Assembly (NCBI GenBank): GCA_030789695.1
Contig: CM061139.1
Location: 101,540,037 to 101,604,036 of the forward strand
Length of the DNA stretch: 64,000 nt
Direction of reading: 5' to 3'
Source: Scilla litardierei
Lineage: Eukaryota; Streptophyta; Magnoliopsida; Asparagales; Asparagaceae
The notes under the pieces were generated by a model. The model saw only the letters and a program-made list of their open reading frames with translations, was not told the origin of the DNA and ran no database searches. Positions 33,196-43,593 of the stretch are shown one piece after another (within the stretch, counting starts at the first letter, position 1; each line of letters opens with the position of its first letter). Position numbers and translations under genes: made by a program.

Positions 33196-33641
33196 GTCAT
33201 TATATATGTATGTATATATATATATGTATGTATATGTATGTATATATGTATGTATATATATGTATATGTATATATGTATGTATATATGTATATGTATATG
33301 TATATATGTATGTATTTATGTATGTATATACATACATATATACATACATATGTATATGTATGTATATATGTATGTATATACATATATACATACATATACA
33401 TATGTATGTATATATGTATGTATATACATACATATGTATATGTATACATATGTATGTATATGCATACATATATACATACATATGTATATGTATACATATG
33501 TATGTATATACATACATATATACATACATATACATACATATATACATACATATATACATATACATATATACATACATATATACATACATATATACATATA
33601 CATATATATACATACATATATACATACATATACATACATAT
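33196..33641. repeat. Palindromic TATG/CATA microsatellite, about 440 bp
   Basis: A pure mix of TATA, TATG and CATA units. The left 130 bp are TATG-type, the right 100 bp CATA-type, and the middle switches several times. The two halves are therefore reverse complements of one another in composition and could fold into long hairpins. The Tyr/Ile/Met/His ORFs in all frames are a by-product. Confidence 0.95.
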
Positions 33642-34510
33642 CTATATTATAAAAGAGGGATGTTATCAAGAGAAATTGGATAAGAGATATTGAACAAGAG
33701 AAATTGGATAAGAGATATCTATATTATAAAAGAGGGATGTTATCAAGAGAAATTGGACAAGAGATATTGGACAAGAGAAATTGGATAAGAGATATTGGAC
33801 AAGAGAAATTGTATAAGATATATCTATATTATAAAAGAGGGATGTTATCAAGAGAAATTGTATAGGAGATATTGGACAAGAGAAATTGGATAAGAGTCTA
33901 TATTATAAAAGAGGGATGTTATCAAGAGAAATTGGAGAAGAGATATTGGACAAGAGAAATTGGATAAGAGATATCTATATTATAAAAGAGGGATGTTATC
34001 AAGAGAAATTGGACAAGAGATATTGGACAAGAGAAATTGGATAAGAGATATCTATATTATAAAAGAGGGATGTTATCAAGAGAAATTGGATAAGGGATAT
34101 TGGACAAGAGATATCTATATTATAAAAGAGGGATGTTATCAAGAGAAATTGGATAAGAGATATTGGACAATAGAAATTGGATAAGAGATATCTATATTAT
34201 AAAAGAGAGATGTTATCAAGAGAAATTGGATAAGAGATATTGGACAAGAGAAATTGGATAAGAGATATCTATATTATAAAAGAGGGATGTTATCAAGAGA
34301 AATTGGATAAGAGATATTGGACAAGAGAAATTGGATAAGAGATATCTATATTATAAAAGAGGGATGTTATCAAGAGAAATTGGATAAGAGATATTGGACA
34401 AGAGAAATTGAATAAGAGATATCTATATACAAAAGAGGGATGTTATCAAGTGAAATTGGATAAGAAAAATTGGACAAGAGAAATTGGACAAGAGATGAGA
34501 TTTTGAGTGA
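33642..34510 (+). repeat. Tandem repeat of about 77 bp, about 11 copies
   Basis: Each unit begins TCTATATTATAAAAGAGGG, continues ATGTTATCAAGAG and ends with one to three copies of a 28-bp sub-repeat with AAATTGGATAAGAGATATTG. Full starts are seen near 33642, 33718, 33822, 33897, 33974, 34050, 34112, 34190, 34267, 34345 and 34420. The unit start resembles the TC-start of the Helitron ends in this window and is usually preceded by ATA. Confidence 0.9.
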
Positions 34511-34512
34511 TA

Positions 34513-34856
34513 TCTATTATATAATGCATGACCTTTGTCCTATATGGCAGTTTTGTCCTACGTGTCTCCAAAATTATGACTAGGATAATCTACTCACACA
34601 CAATTATTTAAAACTGAGTTTTGAAAAAAAACGGTTCTAACTTTGGATCCTACGACTGTTTTGAAAAGGAACGGTTCTAAAAAATAAAAACCTGTTGTCT
34701 TCAATTCTCGTGCCCTCATTTACAAGTTCTCAACAATTCCCAACAACAACCTGTTGTCTTCAATTCCCACTAACAAACTGTTCTCCTCATCCTTCAACCT
34801 TCATCCCACAAACGTAACTCATCTGCGACGTCCTCGATTCAAGACGTCCTCTGGTA

Positions 34857-34904
<48 letters not shown>

Positions 34905-36413
34905 CTCTCTCAATTTCATTCATTAATTTCTGATCCCTAGGGTTTCGGTTAATTTTTGACATTTTTTGGTTAATTTTTGACATTTGAAATCAATGTTTGG
35001 CATTTGTTTTTCATGTTCGAAATCAATGCTTTCTTAAGGTAACTGACCTTTTGAGTGTTTGGGTTTCATTTTTTGGCATTTGTCTGTTTAGGTGAATTAC
35101 TCTACATTTTTTTGGGTAGAGGAAATGTCATTTTTATGTAGTTCCCCAGTAGTTCCCCAGTTAATTTCATTCTTAAAGTTACTGACCTTATTTAGGACCG
35201 TGCCAATGAATTATTTGAAACTTTTTACCAGTTTAGCATTAATTTAATAAGCACCAGTTCAGCATTAATTAATTTAATAAGCACTTTATTTATGATGGCT
35301 CCTCAGCATTAATTTAATTATTTGAATCATTTATGATGGTCCTCATTGAATTATTCACTGTGTTGATTTGCATGGTCCTCATTTAATAATGCTAATGAAA
35401 AGTGCCCTTTGATTACCAGTTTAGCATTATTCGTTTAGGACCGTGCAAATGAACACGATCCAATTATTTTTTTAAGGATTAGCCCAGGTGAACACAGTCT
35501 AATTTGTTAAACAGTTTAGCATTGTCATTATCATTATCATTATAATAAACTGTTTAGGATTAGCAGCTTACCATTATCATTAGCATTATGATTGTGCATG
35601 GGTTACCCTATCTAAAGTACACAGACTTCGACAAATTGAGTTTCAATAGGCAGATTGAGTTTCAAATTTTTGATGATTGAGTTTCAAAGGGCACTTTTCA
35701 TTTAACTGATTGAGTTCCAACTGATTTTGTTCCAAAGTGAACTGTTCCAAAGGGATTAAAATCAACTAAACATAAAAAATTTCCATTTCATGTCAACTAA
35801 ACATAAAAATGCGACAAAAAACTTCTTGCTGGAGGTTATTTTTAATTGATAGAGATTGTGACAGACTGCTCACACTTATATCCAGATTAGACATGCAACC
35901 AAGAACAAAGATAATTCAACAAGCTTGATGCCAAAGAGGACACAATTCTTTCCAATTCTAATTGGGAGTTGTGAGTGGGGATATCGCTCAATTTTTTTAA
36001 TTGTGAGTTGTGCGTGGGGATTTCACATTATTCTAATTCTAATTGATGCCAAACATGCCACGATTTGATATCGCTCAATTAAGAGGACACACGCTTAATT
36101 GATATACTTTTTTTCCAATCCTGTTTTAATGGTAGTTTACAGTAAACGTTGGGCGGAAACATACAGATATCAACACAATTCCCTAAGGTTAGATTTTCTT
36201 TGATATGGTTGTATAGGAAAGACAACAAGCTACCTTTCTGAATGCCAAAAATAATGATCTCCCATTTGAAAAAAAATGTCTTAATTGGAGGAATAAAAAT
36301 GCATTTGGGAGATGATTATCATGTCACCATTTCACCCGTGCACTGACTGTCCTCCTCGGTTTCGCATTCAGGAGACGACCTTCGTCGTGCCCTATGGGCA
36401 CGGGTTATGACTA
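34513..36413 (+). mobile_element. Non-autonomous Helitron, about 1.9 kb
   Basis: Begins A^TCTATTATATAATGCATGACC at 34513. Ends with the hairpin CGTGCCC-TAT-GGGCACG (36387-36403) followed by GGTTATGACTA. The last base before the TA microsatellite is T or A rather than the CTAG seen in the other three. The inside holds a (CT)n run at 34861-34901 followed by a leader-like CCCTAGGGTTTCGG, as if a gene 5' region had been captured, then AT-rich sequence with no coding capacity. No Rep/helicase. Confidence 0.7.
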
Positions 36414-36451
36414 TATATATATATATACATACATATATACATATATATACA
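36414..36451. repeat. TA/TACA microsatellite between two Helitron 3' ends
   Basis: About 38 bp of TA and TACA units between the 3' end of the plus-strand Helitron and the 3' end of the minus-strand one. Confidence 0.85.
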
Positions 36452-37694
36452 CTAGTCATAACCCGTGCCCGCGGGCACGGTTCATTTAACATTTCTCCCG
36501 CGAAATCTTTGTTCCCTGAAAAATTATTTACACATCCAAAATTTAACAGAACAATAAATTAGCATACAAATATTTAGCGACACGGGCACCTTCGGCGCGG
36601 AACAACAAATTCGGCGTCGAACAACAAATTTGACGCCCGCGCCTTCGGCGAAAAACAACAAATCTTTGTAAAAAAATTTAGCGCGGTCGCCTTGGGCGCA
36701 GAACAACAAATTTAGCGGGCGCCTTCGGCCCGAGCGCCGAACTTATTTCCCCCGCAAAATATTTGTTCCCCGAAAATTATTTCCACAGCCAAAATTTAAC
36801 AGAACAATAAATTAGCGTAAAAATATTTAGCGGCACGGGCACCTTCGGCGCGGAACAACAAATTCGGCGCAGGCGCCTTCTACGCAGAACAACAAATTCG
36901 ACGTCGAACAACAAATTCGACGTCGAACAACAAATTCGACGTCGAACAACAAATTTAGCGCCCGCGCCTTCGGCGTGGGACAACAAATTAGCATAAAAAA
37001 TTTTTAGCTGGGCGCCTTCTGTTATTTCCCCCGCGAAATATTTGTTCCCCGAAAATTATTTGCACAGCCAAAATTTAACAGAACAATAAATTAGCATAAA
37101 AATATTTAGCGGCACGGACACCTTCGACACGGAACAACAAATTCGGCGTAAGCGCCTTCGGCGCGAAACAACAAATTCGACGTCAAACAACAAATTTGGC
37201 GCCCGCGCCTTCGGCGCGGGACAACAAATTAGCGTAAAAAATTTAGCGGGTCGCCAAATTAGCGTAAAAAATTTAGCAGGGCGCCTTCGGCGTTGGCGCC
37301 GGAACAACAAATAGCAGTGTTTTTTTACGCTAATTTGTTGTTCCGCTAAAGTTTTACGCTAAATTTTTTATTTTGTTTAATTTAATGGATCATGATTCTC
37401 CACAATCTTTCCCAAGGCACTTTTAATTTCAAAGTTTAAGTTTCCAAGGCACTTTTCCCCCCAAATTTAATCTCCACAATCTTTCCCAATGCACTTTTCC
37501 TTTCAAATTTAATTTCCACACTCTTTCCCAAGGCACTTCTAATTTCAAAGTTTATGTTCCCAAGGCACTTTCCCCCAAAAAATTTCACAAAATCCATTCT
37601 CAACCATTGATTTACCAAGATCAAATCTTAGCCACTCTTTATCTTGTCCTAGTCAGCCCTAGAATTCAAAAATCGTTATCAAATGTATAATAGA
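36452..37694 (-). mobile_element. Non-autonomous Helitron, 1.24 kb
   Basis: On the minus strand it starts TCTATTATACATTTGATAACG and ends with a perfect 18-bp palindrome CCGTGCCCGCGGGCACGG plus GTTATGACTAG, between host A (36451) and T (37695). 36560-37330 is a minisatellite of CGCCTTCGGCGCGGAACAAC / AAATTAGCGTAAAAA units; the short ORFs there are artefacts. It sits in, or at the edge of, a copia gag/protease fragment. Confidence 0.85.
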
Positions 37695-38510
37695 TATATC
37701 CTCTGATCTCCTTTCTTTAGTTCTTGGAAATCGACAATACCTTTATTCATCTTTACTATATGTCGGGTTGCTCCCAAGTCAATCCACCAGTCACCAACAT
37801 CAGTTGTTGTGAGTTACATTTACTAATGCCAATAAACTCTCTTTCCTAATCATCCTTGTTCTGGGCATTTAGAATAGACATTATTCTTTTCCTGAGGACA
37901 ATTGGCTTTGAAGTGACCAAACTTCCTACAGATATTGCATGATCCAGGAGGTCTTTTTTACCAGAGCTTGGTGCAAGCTTGGTCCTTTGAAGGAGGGCAT
38001 CACAGGTTCAAAATGTTGCTTCCCTTGTTCCTTTTGATATTGAGCAGTATTAGCTTCTTCTTGATGTACAATGTTTACATCAGAGCACTTTCTCCTAACT
38101 AGTAAGTTTTGTTCCATTGCTAACTGAGTTGGCAAGTCAGTGACATGCTTACTGGTTCCATTTAGTCTAAGAGCTGTGGCAACCATATCAAATGACAATG
38201 GCATACCATTCAAAATAGTTGCACATGCAGCTTTTAAGGAATTTCAGCTCTAATAGTAATTAGGTCCTTAGATATGATAATCATCTTATTTACATGTTCG
38301 GTGACATTGTCACCTTCTTGCATATGGCGTGAATTATATCTATGCATCAGGAGTTGTATGTTCACATCCAAAGTAGTGTCATACTTTTTCTTAATAGCCT
38401 GCCATATTTCTTTGGCAGTACTATATTTTTCAAATATCTTTATTATGTTATCTTCTATGAAATGTGTCCTTTTTATTGGGATATTGAGACCCACCATAGT
38501 CGATTTTGAT
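37695..38510 (-). pseudogene. Ty1/copia gag and start of protease, fragment
   Basis: Minus strand, right to left. A copia-type gag (UBN2-like) segment IWQAIKKKYDTTLDVNIQLL then VTEHVNKMI lies in 38234-38497. 37926-38213 continues with MPLSFDMVATALRLNG and ends near the zinc knuckle CNICRKFGHFKANC (C-x2-C-x4-H-x4-C, about 37895-37945, frameshifted against the ORF before it). WWIDLGATRHI near 37770 is the protease start (normally D-(S/T)-G-A; here D-L-G-A). The rest of pol is absent: the minus-strand Helitron lies directly downstream. At least two frame breaks. Confidence 0.7.
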
Positions 38511-38522
38511 GGTGTTCACAAG

Positions 38523-40062
38523 TGATATGGGTACTAATGTGCTTAATTCAAGTGTGTATATGTATTAATGAATTATTTTATAGCTTTGAAGAGCGAGCGC
38601 ATTGAAAAGCTAAATGAAGGACTTAGAAGCCATGATCAGAAGTCTATTTTCAAGTCAAGATATGGAACATATGATGGCTCAACCAAATATTTAAGATTAA
38701 GACAAGACGTCTCAAGTCAGAGATCGAAGAACGAGAGCTAATGGTGTGTGTATAAATAAGTTGTGTACTTAGAATGTCAAAGCCAATGAATATTCTTTAC
38801 ACACAGACATAAATTTTGAAAAAAAAATAGTTTTTAAATATATTTGACCATATAATACTTTGATATAATTTTTATTTTCCAAGTATTTTCTAGTAGCAAA
38901 ACCCTAATATCAAGAAATAACCTACTATTTGAAACAGATAGACGACTACTGTCAGTCGAAAATGTCTAGAATTTACTGTTGAATTTATAGTGGACTATTT
39001 TTGATAATAGCTGACTATCTCGGTCAACTCTCAACATTTTTAGAAACTGTATTTGAATTTTTGCTAGGCGTTGTGGAGACTTTTTGAGCTGATTTTAAGC
39101 TGTTCTTTACTCTATAAATAGCTAAGCTTTCAGAAGTTTTTATTTATCAATTTCATATTATTAAAATCTTATTATTTGCTCAAAAGTTCTCAAGCTTTCT
39201 ACTAGTTGTTCAAATTTTCTAAAGACCATTATTTTTAAATTCTTTTGTGCTTAAATTCTGAGTTATTTCTCTGTTTATTTCTGACCTAACAAACTTGATT
39301 TGATCTCCAAAGCTTATTGCTATATTCTCTTGAGATTCAAACGTCATGTTTTTCGTTTTTAATCATTGTGCTCTTCAATCAATTTTTTCTCAAAGATTAA
39401 AATCTTGATTATTGATCTCTAAAGTCCAAATGCATATTTTAGAGAATCATTTTAAAGTTATCTCGTTTGATCAAATTTGTGCTCATTTATATCATTAATT
39501 TGATCAAAGGATTTTAGATTTCTTAAGCCAATATTCACTAATATATTCATTTCGCTTTAGGAATCTTGTATTCATTTTCATATATTTTTGTAAAGTGTTT
39601 GAAGAAGACTTAGAATTGTAATTCATGCGAGAATGGAAAATGTTGTGTTGGACTTTGGAAATTCCTAGTTGGTTGTAACTAGGTGTTGGAAATTCCTAGT
39701 AAGAGGCGCTAGATGGTTGTACGAAGTTCTCTTCGTTGCATTGAGGTAAGGTTCTCTCGTTAAGAGCTAGTGGATTGATTGCTAGACGTAAGTCAAGGTT
39801 GGGCCGAGCCAGGTTAAAAGCTGTGTGTTTGTGCTGTGTTTAATTTTCTCTATCTCTCATATTATTCTTGCTTGTAACTTTTTATTTCCGATATACTCAT
39901 ATTTTTTTACAAGCATTTAAAATTTGGTTGATTAAGTATAAATTGAGGTAACTCTCATTTGAGACTTAGGCAACGTAATAGAAAGATCTAATTTACGCGA
40001 AGAATTTTATTATTTGTTGACAATCCTATTCAACCCCCTTCTAGTGTTGTCTGCCATCCACA
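38523..40062 (+). repeat. 5' LTR of the SIRE-like copia element
   Basis: Right edge placed at ..CATCCACA, 12 nt before the primer site. The left edge TGATATGGGT is a best guess because no second LTR is available. It holds words GACGACTACTGTC and GACTATCTCGG at 38940-39030 that recall the palindromic minisatellite at 109-760, and a TATA box at 39113-39120. Confidence 0.55.
39113..39120 (+). promoter_or_regulatory. LTR TATA box (TATAAATA)
   Basis: CTCTATAAATAGCTAAGC in the middle of the LTR, well placed to drive the element's RNA towards gag. Confidence 0.5.
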
Positions 40063-40074
40063 AGATCTAATACT

Positions 40075-40086
40075 TGGTATCAGAGC
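40075..40086 (+). promoter_or_regulatory. Primer-binding site, initiator Met tRNA
   Basis: TGGTATCAGAGC, the exact complement of the initiator Met tRNA 3' end used by most plant copia elements. Confidence 0.9.
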
Positions 40087-40099
40087 AAGGTTAAAAGCG

Positions 40100-41803
40100 A
40101 TGGCATCAACACCACACCACTTAGAGGGTCTCAACACCATGTGACCACCATTGTTCAACGGAACCAACTACGCTAGCTGGAAGATCCAAATGAGAACGCA
40201 TCTATAATCCTTAGACATTGATGCGTGGACGATCACTAAAGATAAGTACATACCACTTACCGATGCGGATACCAGAAAATGGTCAGCTGATGAAAAGAAG
40301 AGACGCAATCTAAACGCCAAAGTTATGAACACACTATTTTATGCAGTTATAGGTGCAAAGTTCAACCGTGTGTCTCAATGTGAGACATCACACCAGATTT
40401 GGCATACTCTCGAGGTAAGTCACGAAAGAACCGAAAAGGTAAAAGTGTCAAGAATTAATTATTAAATTCCAAATTTGAAAGTATTAAAATGGAAGATGGT
40501 GAGTATTAGCGATGGTAATACTCGGTTTACTAAGATCACAAATGAGCTTGCAGGATTAGGGAAGAAAGTTTCTAAATATAACCAGGTGATGAAGATAGTA
40601 CGATCACTTAGACCAGAAAGGAAGGGAAAGACCACTGTCATCCGAGACGCACACAACATGAAGACGATCGCAATAGAAGAACTAATGAGAAACCTCATGG
40701 CGAATGAGATAGAGCTAGATGAATTTAAAAAGTTCGAAGAAAAGCCAAAGAAGAAGAACTTGGTGTTCAAAGCCAACGAAGAGAGCCCAGATTCAGATTA
40801 CTTCGACAGAGACGAAAGGGAAATCGTGATGATATCGAGTAAATACAAGAAATTCCTCCAAAGTAAGTTCACTAAAAGACAGTCTTGTTTTACTAACAAA
40901 ATTATCTGTTTTGGATGTAACAAAACGGGACATGTTTGGAGATATTGCCCTTTGGAGAAGAATCACGACCAAGGAAAGGGCAAAGAAAAGGAGAAAGAAT
41001 GAAGAAGAAGACGTCACAAGTAGAAAAAGTTCGTGAAGCCGAAGAAAAGAGCGTTCGCAGCTTTTGATCAAAGCGATGTTTTAAGTTCCGATGAATCGTC
41101 GACATCATCCGATGAAGAGGAATAAAGTGAAGGAGCACACATGTGTTTCATGGCGTTAACTTCATCAGTACTAAGACATTATATATCTCTTATTTCTTCG
41201 CATCACTATAGCAACGACGACCTTCTTAGTAGTGATATCGATATCGATAGTGATTTTGATGTAAAAGGTTCTTATGAAGAACTTTGTAATGCCCATGAAA
41301 AACTTATTAGAGAATAGCATAAATTGAACAAGAAATTTAGGATATGCACCAAGAAAAGAGATGAAATCGAAAAAGAAAATGAAGAATTGATTAATAGAAA
41401 TAAATTACTTGTGGACGAGGTCGATGGATTAAAGACTAGGATAAATGACCTAGGAGACATTGTGACCACCACAAAAAGAAAATATGACGATCTTTCAAAA
41501 ATTGTGGATAAGTTCAATAAAGGAAAACGGAAGTTCAATGATATTATTGATAAACAAAAAGCTTTAGGGAGTAGAACCAGCTTAGGATATCAAAAATCCA
41601 ACCGTAAGCATGTTGATAAGCATTTTAAGGATGCTAATGTGAAAAACAGGTTCATCATGATCTGGATCCCTAAAAATAGCATGATTAGGTTGAAAGAAAG
41701 GTATGTAAATGATTTTATGCTTAAAGTTCATTTAAATAAAAACTATACATATGTACATGACGGAAGTACTAAACCATATTGTGTTTGGCTTTCATTAAAA
41801 TGA
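40100..41803 (+). pseudogene. SIRE-type copia gag, decayed
   Basis: Starts MASTPHHLEGLNT at 40100, then a stop, FNGTNYASWKIQMRTHL, another stop, and WTITKDKY. 40475-41002 is the longest open part: VMKIVRSLRPERKGK, a Lys/Glu-rich segment, then the zinc knuckle CFGCNKTGHVWRYC (C-x2-C-x4-H-x4-C). 41003-41320 continues as an acidic Ser/Asp-rich stretch (SDESSTSSDEEE) with two stops. 41324-41803 is a Lys/Glu coiled coil of about 90 residues followed by IWIPKNSM. This order (gag core, knuckle, acidic linker, coiled coil) is that of SIRE/Maximus gag. At least five stops or frame breaks. No protease follows. Confidence 0.75.
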
Positions 41804-42555
41804 AATTTATATCGACTAATCTCTCGGACCCAATGAAAAGGGTACCAAATTTTTTGCTTACTTTTCATATTCACACAACTGAAGGGATTAGCAGGAAGAA
41901 ACTTTTCTCAAGGATTCATCGCTCACACGATTAAAGAGAAGTGAAAGAGGCCTAAAAATTCGTAAGAAAAATATATTGAATTTTATAAAATGATTGAATA
42001 TGTTCAAAATTATTTCTTATGTATTAGAATATTGTTTGGATGATTAGAAATGATTAGAAATCAATTTGATGCAATTTAGATTGGTTTTTGAATTTAAAAC
42101 ACTCAAACTGGCAGATAGCCGGCTATCTGGGAGGATGGCCGACTATCTGGGGAATTTTCAGTGTCACAAAACTACCGAATTTCTAGTCCACTTTTAGGTT
42201 TTAGATTTTGAGTTTTTGGCATCTTATTGGTTTTACTGCCCTCATTCACTCATACCCACTAACGGGATATAATCCTCACCCTTGATTCAAACTTTATGGC
42301 TATGATCTATTGGTAAGTTAGTAAAATCCTACCCAATTTCCCTCATTTCTTCATCTTGCCTCCATCCTCAACATACTCTTTTAAAAAAAATTTCATCTTT
42401 GCTCAAGATATCAAGGAGTTGGATAAATATTTTTTTGGAGAAAGCTTCATTCATCCCCTAAGTATACAAATCCTCCTTCAAAATTTCATCTTTTCTAGTT
42501 TTGTCTTTATATCTTTAGAAACCATGGTTAGGGAACTCATATCAAGAAGAATAGA
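41804..42555 (+). other. Non-coding spacer within the copia element
   Basis: AT-rich. At 42110-42160 the words GATAGCCGGCTATCTGG and GGCCGACTATCTGG occur, of the same type as in the LTR at 38940-39030. No pol remnants. Confidence 0.45.
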
Positions 42556-43593
42556 ATGGAAGCCTCTCCTTCTCAACCTTTATCTGAAAGGGAAATTATC
42601 ATCCCCTATCTTCATAAGCCTGATTTAATCTCAACTTTTGATATCAATACTTATAGAACTATCCTCCAAGAGAGGTATGAGAAAATCAAAGATCTTGAGA
42701 ATTATGACATTGACTCAATTTTTGAGCTTCAAGGGCTCACAGATTTGTTCTCTCACAACAATAGGGGTAGATGCTACCCCAGGCTAATCAATATGTTTTA
42801 CACCAACATTGTAAACACATCCACATCCTTCAGAACCCTCAGAATATCCACTAAAGTCTTAGATTCTCTCATAGTGCTTGACACACAAGGACTAGGACTT
42901 AGGCTTGGAATTCCAAGCACGGGTACACTTCTCCGCGAGATTGTTATGGATGACACCGACATTCTTGAGCTTATGTATCGAGAAGGTAGAGCCTACAAAC
43001 GAAGCTTGCCCATCGATGAACTCAAAACCCTTGCATGCATTCGTGCGAACATCCTTTCATACAACATTAATCAAAAGGGTGGAAGCAGAGCCTTCTCTAC
43101 ATGAACCAAGCTAAATGCGTTTATGCTATGATTAGTAAGATTAAAATAAACTGGGCTCAAATTATCATGAAAAACATTATCCATAGCGCCACCTCAGTAA
43201 ACCCAACATCTCCTCTTCCCCATGGCCATTATCTCACCCATATCTTAACCTCTGTCGGGATAGATGTCGATGGTGAAACTCATTTTATAGAGCCTATGAC
43301 TAGGTTCGATTCGGGTGCTCTTAATAAAATGAGTCTTAATTTTGAACCCATCCAAGAACATCATCGAAGCAGAAGGTGAAGAAGAAGAAGCTGAAGAAGA
43401 AGAAGAACATATGGAGCAGGGACAATCTTCATCTTCAATGGAGATTCCTCCCTACATGACCGCTTTTCAAGAAGCCATATTTACTAAGCTTGCCAAGAAG
43501 GAACTTGAGATGTCCTAGAAGATGGACATAGTTCGAGGAGACTTGCTGAGAAGAATGGACCATATGAAGCAAGCCATCACGGACAGAATCGAT
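42556..43593 (+). pseudogene. 'Putative plant transposon protein' type ORF, broken
   Basis: 42556-43104 encodes 182 residues with CYPRLINMFYTNIVN, then TKVLDSLIVLD and LGIPSTG, the pattern (FY.N, then I.LD, LG(I/L)P) of the 'putative plant transposon protein' domain that accompanies some plant LTR elements. Its biochemical role is unknown to me. The frame shifts at about 43090 (continuing in 43101-43379), shifts again near 43360 into a Glu-rich tract (about 43375-43410), and meets a stop near 43517 before RRMDHMKQAITDRID. It is cut at 43594 by the gypsy LTR. Confidence 0.45.

Larger units (their letters stand above)
38523..43593 (+). mobile_element. SIRE-like Ty1/copia element without pol (non-autonomous)
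   Basis: 5' LTR (about 38523-40062), initiator-Met primer site, a decayed SIRE-type gag (40100-41803) and, after 750 bp, an ORF of the plant-transposon type (42556-43593). There is no protease, integrase or RT between them. The right part is lost where a gypsy LTR begins at 43594, so no 3' LTR is seen. Confidence 0.65.

Noticed and set aside
33162..33693. Six overlapping ORFs of 117-157 residues rich in Tyr, Ile, Met and His
   Set aside because: They are translations of the TATG/CATA microsatellite in every frame, with no domain and no start context.
36524..37310. Minus-strand ORFs with repeated LLF.AEGAGAKFVVRRRICC-type segments
   Set aside because: Products of the Helitron-borne CGCCTTCGGCG minisatellite, not a repeat protein.
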